Source: Bradyrhizobium icense
GTDB lineage: Bacteria; Pseudomonadota; Alphaproteobacteria; Rhizobiales; Xanthobacteraceae
Assembly (NCBI RefSeq): GCF_001693385.1
Contig: NZ_CP016428.1
Location: forward strand, 1,426,001-1,490,000
Length of the DNA stretch: 64,000 nt
Direction of reading: 5' to 3'
Part shown: positions 14,806 to 23,882 of the stretch, one piece after another
Numbering within the stretch: the first letter of the stretch is position 1
Layout of the letters: every line of letters begins with the position of its first letter
The notes under the pieces: model-generated
Seen by the model: the letters and a program-made list of their open reading frames with translations, nothing else
Databases searched by the model: none
Told to the model about the DNA's origin: nothing
Made by a program: the position numbers and the translations under genes

Positions 14806-16542
14806 ATGCCGCGCGAGCTGAAAATATCGGTCGGACAATTCTCCGATAAGGGCCTCAAGGAAACCAACCAGGATTTCCATGGCGTCCTGATCCCGGACGA
14901 GCCGCTGCTCAGCCTCAAGGGCATTTCCATCGTGCTGGCCGACGGCATCAGCACGAGCAAGGTCAGCCGGGTCGCCGCGGAATCCGCGGTGAAGGGGTTT
15001 TTGACCGACTATTACTGCACCTCGGAATCCTGGTCGGTGCGCACCTCGGCGCAGCGCGTGCTGGAGGCGACCAATTCCTGGCTGCATTCGCAGACGCGCA
15101 GCCAGTATGCCTATGACAAGGACCGCGGTTACGTCTGTACGCTCTCCGCCATGGTCATCAAATCGACCACGGCGCATCTCTTTCACATCGGCGATTCCCG
15201 CATCTATCGTCTCTCCGGCAACACGCTGGAGCAACTGACCAACGACCACCGTATCGTCATCTCCTCGCAGCAGAGCTATCTCGGCCGGGCGCTCGGCGTA
15301 AATCCGCAAATCGAGATCGACTACCAGATGCTGCGACTCGAGCCGGGCGACGTCTTTGTGCTCGCGACCGACGGCATCTATGAGCATCTCAGCGCCCGGC
15401 GCATCGCAAAGGCGGTGAACGAAGGCGGCGCCGATCTCGATGCGGCCGCCAAGGCGATTGTCGACCAGGCTTTTGAGGCTGGCAGCAAGGACAATCTCAC
15501 CGTCCAGATCGTCCGCGTCGACGAAGTGCCCGATGGCGCTGCCAGCGAAGTGTTCGCGCAGCCGCATGAACTGCCGCTGCCGCCGCTTCTTGAGGCGCGG
15601 GCGGTGTTCGACGGCTACCGGATCGTCCGCGAGCTCCACGGCTCCAGCCGCAGCCACATCTATCTCGCCGTCGACATCGAAACCGACGCTGTCGTCACCA
15701 TCAAGATTCCGTCGATCGATTTGCGCGACGATCCCGCCTACCTGAAGCGGTTCATGATGGAGGAGTGGGTGGCGCGGCGGATCGACAGCCCGCACGTGCT
15801 GAAACCCTGCCTGCTGCAGCGCAAACGCAACTTCCTCTATGTCACGACCGAATACATCGATGGGCAGACGCTGACGCAATGGATGATCGATAATCCAAAA
15901 CCCAGCCTGGAAACCGTGCGCGGCATCGTCGAGCAGATCGCCAAGGGGCTGCGCGCCTTCCACCGCAAGGAGATGCTGCACCAGGACGTCAGGCCCGACA
16001 ATATCATGATCGATGCTACGGGCACCGTGAAGATCATCGATTTCGGTTCGACGAGAATCACGGGCGTCGTCGAGGCCGAGCCATCCGGCATCCGCAATGA
16101 CATTCTCGGCACCCAGCAATACACCGCGCCCGAATATTTCCTCGGCGAGCCGGCGACGACGCGCTCGGACCTGTTTTCACTCGGCGTCATCACCTACCAG
16201 ATGCTGACCGGAAAGCTGCCCTACGGCGCGCAGATCGCAAAGGCGCGGACCAGATCGCAATTCAACAAGCTGGTCTACCGCCCGGCGTCGCATGGCGACC
16301 GCGAATTGCCGCAATGGATCGACGGCACGCTTGAAAAGGCGGTGCACCCCAATCCCCTCAAGCGCTACGACAGCTTTTCGGAATTCCTGTTCGACCTGCG
16401 CCATCCCAACGCGAACTACGTCAGCAATTCATCGACGCCGCTGATCGAGCGCAATCCGCTGTTGTTCTGGAAAAGCACGACCGTCGTGCTGGCGCTCGCG
16501 GTGATCGTGCTGCTGGCGATGCAGCACGGGATGCATCGCTGA
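14806..16542 (+). CDS. Bifunctional PP2C phosphatase / Ser-Thr kinase, membrane-anchored
   Basis: 578 residues in three parts. A PP2C phosphatase domain (about 5-240) shows N21-Q-D23, ADG (45-47), GDSRIY, ATDG (188-190) and KDN (228-230). A protein kinase domain (about 270-535) shows K300 in the VTIK strand, E319/E320 in helix C, HQDVRPDN (392-399), DFG (412-414) and APE (441-443). A single C-terminal membrane helix lies near 555-575. This fusion is known in Pseudomonas and other proteobacteria beside nitrate-assimilation genes, consistent with the FNT gene 62 bases upstream. The catalytic loop departs from HRDLKPxN: HRD becomes HQD and the Lys is Arg. Confidence 0.93.
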   Translation: MPRELKISVGQFSDKGLKETNQDFHGVLIPDEPLLSLKGISIVLADGISTSKVSRVAAESAVKGFLTDYYCTSESWSVRTSAQRVLEATNSWLHSQTRSQYAYDKDRGYVCTLSAMVIKSTTAHLFHIGDSRIYRLSGNTLEQLTNDHRIVISSQQSYLGRALGVNPQIEIDYQMLRLEPGDVFVLATDGIYEHLSARRIAKAVNEGGADLDAAAKAIVDQAFEAGSKDNLTVQIVRVDEVPDGAASEVFAQPHELPLPPLLEARAVFDGYRIVRELHGSSRSHIYLAVDIETDAVVTIKIPSIDLRDDPAYLKRFMMEEWVARRIDSPHVLKPCLLQRKRNFLYVTTEYIDGQTLTQWMIDNPKPSLETVRGIVEQIAKGLRAFHRKEMLHQDVRPDNIMIDATGTVKIIDFGSTRITGVVEAEPSGIRNDILGTQQYTAPEYFLGEPATTRSDLFSLGVITYQMLTGKLPYGAQIAKARTRSQFNKLVYRPASHGDRELPQWIDGTLEKAVHPNPLKRYDSFSEFLFDLRHPNANYVSNSSTPLIERNPLLFWKSTTVVLALAVIVLLAMQHGMHR

Positions 16543-16555
16543 CGGCGCGGCGAGT

Positions 16556-16695
16556 TACTCTTGTCCCGGACGCGGTGCAGCGCAAAGCGCTGCTTCAAAG
16601 AGCCGGGACCCAGCGCTGGCGACATGGACCCCGGATTGGCAGCGCACCACGCCGCTAGCGCGGCGCGCTGCGCAGCATCCGGGGAACGAGGAGCC
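16556..16695. repeat. Intergenic repetitive stretch
   Basis: TCTTGTCCCGGACGCGGTGCAGC, GCGCAAAGCGCTGC and GACCCCGGATTGGCAGC blocks, plus CGCTAGCGCGGCG palindromes, resemble the repetitive intergenic DNA elsewhere in the window. It lies between the convergent kinase and PHA depolymerase genes and may act as a bidirectional 3' end. Confidence 0.6.
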
Positions 16696-16736
16696 AACGG
16701 ATCGCAATGACGGGGAGAGGGCGGTGCGCCCAACGT

Positions 16737-17960
16737 TCACGAATTCACATGCACGAAATCCCGCAGCAGCGGATAGATCTCGTTGTTCCAGCGCTTGCCG
16801 GAGAACACGCCGTAATGGCCGACGCCGGCCTGCATGTGGTGCACCTTGCGATAGGCGCGCACGCCGGTGCAGAGGTCTTGCGCGGCCAGCGTCTGGCCGA
16901 TCGAGCAGATGTCGTCCTTTTCGCCCTCGACCGTCATCAGGCCCATGCGCCGGATCGCGGCCGGGCTCACCGGCCGGCCGCGATGCATCAGCTTGCCCTG
17001 CGGCAGCAGATGCTCCTGAAACACGTCGCGAACCGTTTCGATATAGAATTCCGCGGGCAGGTCCATCACGGCGAAATATTCGTCGTAGAAGGTTTTGATA
17101 ACTTCCGCCTTCTCCTTCTCGCCCTTGGCCAGATGATTGGCGAGGTCGATGTGCTGCTTGATGTGGCGTTCCAGATTCATCGATACGAAGGCGGTGAGCT
17201 GCACGAAGCCGGGATAGACTTTTCGGAACGCGCCCTTGCACTGCACCGGAACGTAATTGATCAGGTTCTTTTCGAACCAGTTGATCGGCTTGCTCTTGGC
17301 GAATTCGTTGACCTTGGTCGGCTGGATCCGCGTATCGATCGGACCGGCCATCAGGATCAGCGTGGCCGGGCGGGCGGGGTGATTGTCCTCCGACATGATG
17401 GCTGCGGCGGCCAGCGCCGATACCGAGGGCTGGCAGATTGCCACCATGTGCGCGCGAGGGCCGATCTTGTCGAGGAATGTGATCAGATGATCGGTGTAAT
17501 CCTCAAGCCCGAAGCGGCCGGCATAAAGCGGAATGTCGCGGGGGTTGTGCCAGTCGGTGATGTAGACGTCGTGATCCTGCAGCAGCGTCTTCACGGTGCC
17601 GCGCAATAGGGTGGCGAAGTGCCCGGACATCGGCGCCACCAGCAACAGCGGCGGCTGCTCAGGTGCGTTCTCCTTCTTGAAATGCAAGAGCGATCCGAAC
17701 GGGGTGGCGAAGGTGACTTCCTCGGTCACCTCCAGCTCCTGATTGCCGACCAGTACCCTGTCGATGCCATAGGCCGGCCGGTGATAGGTGAGTGAGGAGC
17801 GCGAGATCAGTTCGAGCGAGGCGGCCAACCGGCCGAACAGTTTGTCGGAGACCCCCTGCGGCACCAGATTGAGATATTTCAGCGCTGCTGCCGCCCCGGT
17901 CCGCCATGGCGACGTCAGGTCCATGTGGTTCTGATAGGCTTGGTACATCATTGACATCAT
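16737..17960 (-). CDS. phaZ: Intracellular polyhydroxyalkanoate depolymerase
   Basis: 407 residues, full length for the intracellular PhaZ family. The nucleophile is a cysteine, C176 in the ICQPSV motif, as in the Ralstonia enzyme, in place of a lipase-box serine. Other family segments are YQAYQNHMDLTSPWR at the start, WHNPRDIPLYAGRFGLEDYTDH and HYGVFSGKRWNNEIYP near the C-terminus with the catalytic His. It releases 3-hydroxybutyrate from storage granules. Four nearby ATGs make the exact start uncertain within five codons. No phasin or synthase gene is adjacent. Confidence 0.94.
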   Translation of the reverse strand: MMSMMYQAYQNHMDLTSPWRTGAAAALKYLNLVPQGVSDKLFGRLAASLELISRSSLTYHRPAYGIDRVLVGNQELEVTEEVTFATPFGSLLHFKKENAPEQPPLLLVAPMSGHFATLLRGTVKTLLQDHDVYITDWHNPRDIPLYAGRFGLEDYTDHLITFLDKIGPRAHMVAICQPSVSALAAAAIMSEDNHPARPATLILMAGPIDTRIQPTKVNEFAKSKPINWFEKNLINYVPVQCKGAFRKVYPGFVQLTAFVSMNLERHIKQHIDLANHLAKGEKEKAEVIKTFYDEYFAVMDLPAEFYIETVRDVFQEHLLPQGKLMHRGRPVSPAAIRRMGLMTVEGEKDDICSIGQTLAAQDLCTGVRAYRKVHHMQAGVGHYGVFSGKRWNNEIYPLLRDFVHVNS

Positions 17961-18136
17961 TCACATCAGCCCCCGTCCGGCGAGGCCATGCAATATCGAC
18001 GCCAGAAACCGCGGCAGCCGCCTCTAAAACTGGCACGTGGCTTGCTGTACAATTGCCCGACGCACAGGCATTGGGCGGGCCGCGGTTGGCCGTCCTTGCC
18101 TGGGCAAAGGGGTTTTGGGGGTCGAGGGAAGGCCAT

Positions 18137-18790
18137 ATGGCGAAGACCACACTGACCATCTCCAGCAAGAACTACTCGTCCTGGTCGCTGCGCGGCTGGC
18201 TGCTGGCGAAATTCTCGGGGCTTGAGTTCGAGGAGGTCATCACGGCCCCCGACGATGCCTCCGCGCGGGCCGAAATCCTGCTGCTGTCGTCGTCGATCCT
18301 GGTGCCGTGCCTGCGCCATGAGGGCGCCACCATCTGGGATACGCTGGCGATCGCGGAATATCTCAACGAGGTCATGCCGGACGCCGGCCTGCTGCCGGCA
18401 GACCGCATCCGGCGCGCGCATTGCCGCTCGATTTGCGGCGAAATCCATTCGGGTTTCACTACGCTGCGCGCCTCGCTGCCGGTCAACCTGAAGGGCCATT
18501 TCCCGGGCTTCAAGATCTGGTCGCGCGCGCAGGCCGATATCGACCGGGTCTGCACCATCTGGCGCGAATGCCTCGCCGAGTCAGGCGGGCCGTTCCTGTT
18601 CGGCGAACGCACCATGGCGGATGCGATGTACGCGCCGGTCGTCACCCGTTTCATGACCTACGACGTCAAGCTCGACCCTGCCCTTGCGGCCTACGCCAAG
18701 ACGATCATGGCGATGTCGGAGATGCAGGAATGGATCGAAGCCGCCATGGCCGAGCCCGCCGATATCGAAGAACTCGAGGTCGAATATTAG
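18137..18790 (+). CDS. Glutathione S-transferase family protein
   Basis: 217 residues. A thioredoxin-like N-terminal domain (about 1-80) has ISSKNYSSWSLRGWLLAKFSG, where the Ser residues can activate glutathione, and the conserved VPCLRHEGATIWDTLAIAEYL containing the cis-proline and the glutathione-binding Asp. A helical C-terminal domain follows. GGGAAGG precedes the ATG. The substrate is not predictable. A longer in-frame extension to 17906 crosses non-coding sequence and was not used. Confidence 0.9.
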   Translation: MAKTTLTISSKNYSSWSLRGWLLAKFSGLEFEEVITAPDDASARAEILLLSSSILVPCLRHEGATIWDTLAIAEYLNEVMPDAGLLPADRIRRAHCRSICGEIHSGFTTLRASLPVNLKGHFPGFKIWSRAQADIDRVCTIWRECLAESGGPFLFGERTMADAMYAPVVTRFMTYDVKLDPALAAYAKTIMAMSEMQEWIEAAMAEPADIEELEVEY

Positions 18791-19100
18791 GCAGGCCCGG
18801 CGCAGCCTTGCCCGCATGAAGAGCTCAGGCAACGGGCAGGCCTTGCTCAAGCCAGCGCCGATCGTGACGGGTGTGCGGCCGGTCCTTTCGCCGCCTTTCG
18901 TGAGCCGCTGAAACCGGATTTCTGCCTCCGGCCAAGCGGTTCACTGCGCCGATGCCGGCCTGATCGCTGCAGTGCAGCGCGGCTGGCGCGGATTTCGCTT
19001 AGCAACATGCAGCCGTGAACGCGACGATGCGAGGCTGCCGAAAATTTGGACGCTCTCCGCACTTCGCGCGATCCCGCCAACGCGAACCGTGGAGGCTTCG
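18791..19100. other. Intergenic region, 310 bases, nothing convincing
   Basis: Separates the GST and cupin genes. It contains a possible imperfect hairpin GTGAGCCGCTGAAACCGG/CCAAGCGGTTCAC near 18900-18945. No gene with a ribosome site or codon bias was found on either strand. The promoter of the cupin gene must be in the second half. Confidence 0.5.
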
Positions 19101-19535
19101 ATGAACAAGCAGGCAGTCGTCAGCAAATTCTCTCACGTCAAACCCGGCGATACCGAATACAAGGGCGGAGGTCTGCGCGACTTCTTCCTGTATCGCGATC
19201 TCGGCATCGCCGATGCGACCGGCGGGCAGGTGATCTGCCATCTGGTCAAGGCCAATCCCGATTTGCCGCCGGAAGAGGGTACCGGCTGGCATCGCCACGA
19301 ATGCGAATTCCAGATCGTAATCATGACCAAGGGCTGGGCGCGCTTCATGTATGAGGACAAGTCGACCCTGGTGCAGGCCGGCGACGTCGTGCACCAACGG
19401 CCCGGCATCGCGCATTACCTGTACGACTACTCGGAGGACATGGAATACCTCGAGATCGTCAGCCCCGCCGACTTCAAGACCGTCGATGTGCCGCCTGCCG
19501 TCGACGAGGTGCCGGCGCCCACGCCCTGGAGGTAA
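19101..19535 (+). CDS. Cupin domain protein
   Basis: 144 residues. The cupin metal-binding motif 1 is GWHRHECEFQIVIMTKGWARF, and motif 2 is VVHQRPGIAHYLYDYSEDMEYLEI. Histidines H83 and H85 and a Glu are positioned to bind a metal. There is no signal peptide. GGAGG lies at a good distance before the ATG. Similar small cupins in Bradyrhizobium are uncharacterised. A candidate 45-residue ORF begins six bases after its stop with its ribosome site inside the last codons. Confidence 0.87.
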   Translation: MNKQAVVSKFSHVKPGDTEYKGGGLRDFFLYRDLGIADATGGQVICHLVKANPDLPPEEGTGWHRHECEFQIVIMTKGWARFMYEDKSTLVQAGDVVHQRPGIAHYLYDYSEDMEYLEIVSPADFKTVDVPPAVDEVPAPTPWR

Positions 19536-19540
19536 TCGCC

Positions 19541-19678
19541 ATGTCGTCCCCCGAGGAATTAACCTTTGTCGTCGGCCGCTGGCTGCGGCCAATGGTTGTG
19601 GTGCTTTATGTGGTGCGCCTCGCGGGATGGCGCCCGACATCTAGCCGTGAACAGGGGAGTACGGCGCCACATCAGTGA
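19541..19678 (+). CDS. Candidate coupled microprotein, possible membrane segment
   Basis: 45 codons starting MSSPEELTFVVGRWLRP, with hydrophobic run MVVVLYVVRLAGW. A perfect GGAGG, formed by the end of the cupin gene, lies nine bases upstream of the ATG, and the gap from the cupin stop is only five bases. That placement is what supports it; codon bias is mixed and I do not recognise homologues. It may be a real translationally coupled peptide or an accident of the cupin's 3' end. Confidence 0.35.
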   Translation: MSSPEELTFVVGRWLRPMVVVLYVVRLAGWRPTSSREQGSTAPHQ

Positions 19679-19760
19679 TTCGGGCGCGGTTCGTTCCATC
19701 GCTGTTCCGAACCTTAAAGGTCGGCGCGCGTCCGTCGCATTTTGACGCAATCTGTGACGG

Positions 19761-19994
19761 TCAAGGCCTGTCTGCTGCGCTTTCCGATCTTGGCCGCGGC
19801 AGCCGCCAGCCGACCACCGTCGCCTCGACCATGCCGCCGGTCCTGTCATTGCGCCATTGGCCGTCGATCCAGCGGCAGGCGAAGGGCAGTTGATAGGTTC
19901 CGCTGTGATCTTCACAAAGAACTTCCACCGGCAGGTTCGGCGGCGGGTCCCCATTGCCATCGAACTGCGCCAGTCGTTTTTCACGCGTTGCCAT
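19761..19994 (-). CDS. Small hypothetical protein
   Basis: 77 residues starting MATREKRLAQFDGNGDPPPN. It has a VEVLCEDHSGTY segment, paired aromatic-polar motif FACRWIDGQWRND, and VEATVVGWRLPRPR toward the end. The composition (Trp/Asp/Gly rich, compact) looks like a real small beta-rich protein, and I believe similar small proteins occur in Bradyrhizobium. A longer in-frame start at 20054 is possible, but the ATG at 19994 gives a better N-terminus. No function can be assigned. Confidence 0.65.
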   Translation of the reverse strand: MATREKRLAQFDGNGDPPPNLPVEVLCEDHSGTYQLPFACRWIDGQWRNDRTGGMVEATVVGWRLPRPRSESAADRP

Positions 19995-20186
19995 ACAATC
20001 AATCTCCACTGCCGCAGCCGCAAACACACCGGTTTGAGGTGCGGCGAAATCCATCCACTGTTAACGGGATGAAGCACAACGCCTGAATGAGGTATCAGTA
20101 TGGTATCTCTGGGGACGGGGCCCTGCTTCGCGCAAATTGCCGTGATAGACGTTCCCTGCGTGAGATGCTTTTGAACGAGGATTTTG

Positions 20187-20564
20187 ATGATTGCTCCGAC
20201 GCCCAGGATCACGATCGTCGCCATCGCGCTGCTGATGGCTTTGTTGCCAGCGTCCGTCCACGCGCAGGACGTTCCCGGCATCGAGATCTGCACCGTCGAA
20301 AAGACGATGGAGCGGCGCACCTCTTGCCTGCAGAGCAATGTCGACTTCCTGCAGAAGACGATCACAAAACTCACTACTGACCATCAGCAGAAGCTGGATG
20401 CCGCCAACCGGCAGATCGAGGCGCTGAAGAACGCGGTCATCGGCTTGCAGAAGCTCGTCGGCGAGTTGCAGACGGCGCAAAACAAGGCGGCGGAAGACGC
20501 GAAGAAGGCCGCGGCGCCTGCCGCGAAGGATGCCGCGCCGGCGACGAAAGAAGGCGCGAAGTGA
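20187..20564 (+). CDS. Exported coiled-coil protein
   Basis: 125 residues. Signal peptide MIAPTPRITIVAIALLMALLPASVHAQ is clear. The mature part has a cysteine pair (EICTVEK, TSCLQS), then a coiled coil of about 60 residues (VDFLQKTITKLTTDHQQKLD onward), then an Ala/Lys-rich tail. Codon bias is typical of the genome. It stands alone between the 77-residue protein gene and the convergent dehydratase gene. Function unknown; probably a periplasmic structural protein. Confidence 0.75.
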   Translation: MIAPTPRITIVAIALLMALLPASVHAQDVPGIEICTVEKTMERRTSCLQSNVDFLQKTITKLTTDHQQKLDAANRQIEALKNAVIGLQKLVGELQTAQNKAAEDAKKAAAPAAKDAAPATKEGAK

Positions 20565-20578
20565 CTACCGCGCTGTGA

Positions 20579-21685
20579 TCATGACACCCGATACTGTTCC
20601 ATGATCGCGCGGTCGGGCTCGTAACCGAGTCCCGGTCCCTGCGGCACCTCCACGTCGCCATTGGCATCGACATCGACGCGTCCACGCCAGAGGCAGGCGG
20701 CGCGTTTCATGGAGAACACCTCGACGAAGGTTGCGTCGTCGCGCAGCGACATCAGTTGCAGCGTCGCCAGGAAGCCCGGCCCGAAATACGGTGAATGCGG
20801 CGCAAGCCGGACGCCGAATTCGTCGGCGAGCGCGGCGACTTTCAGATACTCGGTAATGCCGCCAACCTTGATGACGGAGGGTTGCGCATGACTCACCGCG
20901 CCCACCTTCAGCATCTGCCTGAATTGATGAACCGTGCACGCATTCTCTCCGGCCGCAACATTGAGCCCGCCTTTGGTCCGCACTTCGGCCAGCGTTGCGA
21001 AATCTTCCGGCGGCCAGACCGGCTCCTCGAGGAACATCGGCGTGGCGTCGCGGCACGAATGCGCAAACGCAATTGCATCCTCGCCATTCAGCGGACAGTT
21101 CAAGTCGACCATCAGCGGAATGCCGGCGCCGATCGCTTCGCGCGCGGCAAATACTGCGGGCGTTGTGGTTTCATGGAGTTTGATCGCCTTGTAGCCCCGC
21201 CGCAGCGCGGTCTCGCACTCGCGTGCAATCAGCTCTGGCTTCCCGATGCGCAGCAGGCTCGCATAGGCGGGAATTCGCGTGCGCCTGGCCTCGCCGATCA
21301 GGCGGTGCAACGGCACGCCGTTCGCTTTGGCGGCGAGGTCCCACAGCGCAATATCCAGCGCCGATATCGCAAACATCGTAATGCCATAGCGGCCGAACAG
21401 ATGCAGGTTGCGCTGGATCTGTTCCATGAAGGCCGGGATTCCGGCCGCGTCCGGGACTTGCTGTCCCTGCGCTTGCGGCGCGATCATTTCCTCGATGGCG
21501 GTGTAACTGCTTCGCGGGCAGACATAGGCAAAGGCATCGCCCCAGCCGGTGAGGCCGGCGTCGGTCGAAACTTCCACCATGACGATTTCCAGCGCCGAGA
21601 TGGCGGACGCGCCTTGCTTGAAACTAGCCACCCCGGCGTCATAGGGAATCCGGATGTGGTGGGCCCGAACCTTCGTGATGAGCAT
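20579..21685 (-). CDS. Mandelate racemase/muconate lactonizing family protein
   Basis: 368 residues of the enolase superfamily. The N-terminal capping domain has the flexible loop around residues 15-30. The barrel carries a K169-x-H171 motif (YKAIKLHE), metal ligands D194, E220 and E247, and a barrel-end H297 (LAPHSPY). KxH is distinct from the KxK of mandelate racemase, and from the active site of the tarD product earlier in this window. Likely a sugar-acid dehydratase or racemase. No linked transporter; the divergent AraC/GyrI regulator lies 118 bases upstream. Substrate unknown. Confidence 0.88.
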   Translation of the reverse strand: MLITKVRAHHIRIPYDAGVASFKQGASAISALEIVMVEVSTDAGLTGWGDAFAYVCPRSSYTAIEEMIAPQAQGQQVPDAAGIPAFMEQIQRNLHLFGRYGITMFAISALDIALWDLAAKANGVPLHRLIGEARRTRIPAYASLLRIGKPELIARECETALRRGYKAIKLHETTTPAVFAAREAIGAGIPLMVDLNCPLNGEDAIAFAHSCRDATPMFLEEPVWPPEDFATLAEVRTKGGLNVAAGENACTVHQFRQMLKVGAVSHAQPSVIKVGGITEYLKVAALADEFGVRLAPHSPYFGPGFLATLQLMSLRDDATFVEVFSMKRAACLWRGRVDVDANGDVEVPQGPGLGYEPDRAIMEQYRVS

Positions 21686-21803
21686 GGCACCCTCCCAAGG
21701 CGTTCCCTACCTTGTCAGTGGCACGATCGAAGAGCAAGGACTGTCAAATGAAGCGCGGCGCAACCGCCGATAATACCAACGCTTCGCATGAGAGCTGTCC
21801 ATC

Positions 21804-22637
21804 ATGAACCCAGCCCAGAAAGCGCTCTGGTACATCGAAAGCCATCTCGCCGAAGCGCTGACGCTCGACGACATCGCCGGTATCGCCGGTGTTTCGCGTT
21901 TCCATTTGGTGCGGGCGTTTGCCGCTGCGACCGGCATTTCGGTCATGCGTTATGTGCGCGCCCGCAGGCTGACCAAGGCCGCGCACGCGCTGGCCGCCGG
22001 CGCGCCCGACATTCTCAGCCTCGCGCTGGATGCGGACTACAGCTCTCACGAAGCTTTCACCCGCGCGTTCCGCGACCATTTCGGCACAACGCCCGAAGCG
22101 GTCCGCGCCGCAACGTGCCTCGACCATCTCAAGCTTCAGGAGCCAATCGTCATGGACTCAACCCTGCTCGACAATCTCAAGCCCCCGCGTTTCGAAACCA
22201 GCAAGCCGCTGCTCATCGCCGGCATCAGCGAACGCTGCACGCACGAGAACGGCGGCGCCGGCATTCCGAACCAGTGGCAGAAGTTTCACCAGACCGTCGA
22301 CGACATCCCGGATCGGGTCGGAAAGGTGGCCTATGGCGTCTGCTGCAATGGCGACGATTCCAGCTTCGACTACATCGCCGGCGTCGAGGTCGCCGACTTC
22401 TCCGACTTGCCCCGCGAATTCGCCCGCGTGCGGATTCCGGAGCAGAAATATGCGGTGTTCACCCACTCGGAGCACATCTCGACCATTCGCCGCACCGTCA
22501 ACACGATCTGGAATCACTGGCTGCCGGCATCCGGCATGAAGGCAGCAGACGCGCCGAGCTTCGAGCGCTACGACGAGAATTTCGATCCCGCCACCGGCAA
22601 TGGCGGGCTGGAGATCTGGATTCCAGTCAAGGAGTAG
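21804..22637 (+). CDS. AraC-type regulator with GyrI-like effector domain
   Basis: 277 residues. The order is reversed compared with the usual AraC layout: the DNA-binding domain is N-terminal (about 5-105, with LTLDDIAGIAGVSRFHLVRAF and a second helix-turn-helix ending HFGTTPEAV), and a GyrI/Rob-like effector domain is C-terminal (about 125-277, with YAVFTHSEHISTIRRTVNTI). Rob and SoxS-related multidrug regulators share this plan, so it may sense small hydrophobic molecules. It is divergent from the enolase-superfamily gene, but nothing directly shows it controls it. Confidence 0.9.
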   Translation: MNPAQKALWYIESHLAEALTLDDIAGIAGVSRFHLVRAFAAATGISVMRYVRARRLTKAAHALAAGAPDILSLALDADYSSHEAFTRAFRDHFGTTPEAVRAATCLDHLKLQEPIVMDSTLLDNLKPPRFETSKPLLIAGISERCTHENGGAGIPNQWQKFHQTVDDIPDRVGKVAYGVCCNGDDSSFDYIAGVEVADFSDLPREFARVRIPEQKYAVFTHSEHISTIRRTVNTIWNHWLPASGMKAADAPSFERYDENFDPATGNGGLEIWIPVKE

Positions 22638-22786
22638 CATCTCCGCAATGCTGCCCTGCGCCGCTTCATTGCCCGTGATTGCTTGGCAAGCCAAACCGAC
22701 TTTGCCATAACAGCCGCAACGAATTGTTGCGCGTGCGGGGGCCGAGCCAAAATCCGCCTGCAGCCAAGAGCCAGCCGGGAGGATTC

Positions 22787-23713
22787 ATGGCCGATATCCG
22801 CGTTCTCGCCACCGACCTGGAGTTTCCGGAAGGCCCCGTCGTGATGCCTGACGGCTCGGTGGTGCTGGTCGAAATCCGGGGCAAGCGGCTGACGCGAGTC
22901 TATCCAGATGGCCGCAAGGAGGTCGTCGCGCAAATTCCCGGCGGCCCGAACGGCGCGGCGCTCGGCCCCGACGGCAAGATGTACGTCTGCAATAATGGCG
23001 GCTTTAGCTGGGTTCCGACCGGCAAGATGATCATGCCGGGGCCGCAGCCGGATGATTATCTCGGCGGATCGATCCAGCGCGTGGATCTGCAGAACGGCAA
23101 GGTCGAGACCGTCGTCGACAAATGCGGTGAGCATGCGCTGCGGGGGCCGAACGACCTGGTGTTCGACAAGCAGGGCGGCCTCTGGTTCTCCGATCTCGGC
23201 AAGCGCCGCGCCCGCGAGATGGATGTCGGGGCGTTCTATTATGTCAAGCCGGGCATGACGGAGATCGTCGAGGCCGTGCACGGTGTGCTGCCCGCCAACG
23301 GCATCGGCCTGTCGCCGGACGAAAAGACCGTCTACATCGCGGAGACGCCCACGGCGCGGCTGTGGGCCTATGAAGTCTCCGAGCCGGGCACCATCAAGCC
23401 GCGCGACGTGATCTATCGCGGCGAGCGCGGCAAGCCGATCGCGGGGCTGGGCGGCTACCAGATGTTCGATTCAATGGCGGTGGAAGCAAACGGCAATGTC
23501 TGCGTCGCGACGCTGGTGTCGGGCTGCATCTCGGTGATCGCGCCTGACGGCACCCTCGTCGAGCAGGTGCCGACCGGCGACCGTGTCACCACCAATATCG
23601 CGTTCGGCGGCCCGGAACTGAAGACGGCGTACATCACGCTGTCCGGCAGGGGCGAGTTGATTGCGATGGATTGGGCGCGGCCGGGCTTGGCACTGAATTT
23701 CTTGAACAAGTGA
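22787..23713 (+). CDS. SMP-30/gluconolactonase family hydrolase
   Basis: 308 residues forming a six-bladed propeller. Family segments are LEFPEGPVVMPDGSVVLVEI, GPNGAALGPDGKMYVCNNGG, GPNDLVFDKQGGLWFSDLG (including the metal-binding Asn-Asp) and ANGIGLSPDEKTVYIAETPT. Members hydrolyse sugar lactones or phosphotriesters with a divalent metal. No signal peptide. GGGAGG before the ATG supports the start. With sugar-acid dehydratases nearby, a lactonase role is plausible but not shown. Confidence 0.9.
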   Translation: MADIRVLATDLEFPEGPVVMPDGSVVLVEIRGKRLTRVYPDGRKEVVAQIPGGPNGAALGPDGKMYVCNNGGFSWVPTGKMIMPGPQPDDYLGGSIQRVDLQNGKVETVVDKCGEHALRGPNDLVFDKQGGLWFSDLGKRRAREMDVGAFYYVKPGMTEIVEAVHGVLPANGIGLSPDEKTVYIAETPTARLWAYEVSEPGTIKPRDVIYRGERGKPIAGLGGYQMFDSMAVEANGNVCVATLVSGCISVIAPDGTLVEQVPTGDRVTTNIAFGGPELKTAYITLSGRGELIAMDWARPGLALNFLNK

Positions 23714-23734
23714 CGATTGCGCGACAGCGCAATC

Positions 23735-23835
23735 GTCATTCCGGGATGGTCCGAAGGACCAGACCCGGAATCTCGAGATTCTCAGGTGCGCAATTGTGCA
23801 CCATAGTTCGATGCTTCGCATCGCCCCGGAATGAC
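23735..23835. repeat. Dispersed palindromic repeat, family A (copy 2)
   Basis: Nearly identical over its whole length to 2544-2645, starting GTCATTCCGGGATGG and ending CGCCCCGGAATGAC. It differs at about eight positions, several of them compensating within hairpin arms (GGTGCGTAAGCACC versus GGTCCGAAGGACC), which suggests selection on or generation by RNA/DNA hairpin structure. Confidence 0.87.
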
Positions 23836-23882
23836 AGAGAGTAGATTGCCTTCGCTCCTCGCAATTTGGAGAAGAACTAGAA

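Noticed and set aside
14668..16119. A 483-codon minus-strand frame
   Set aside because: Shadow of the phosphatase-kinase gene; no recognisable motif.
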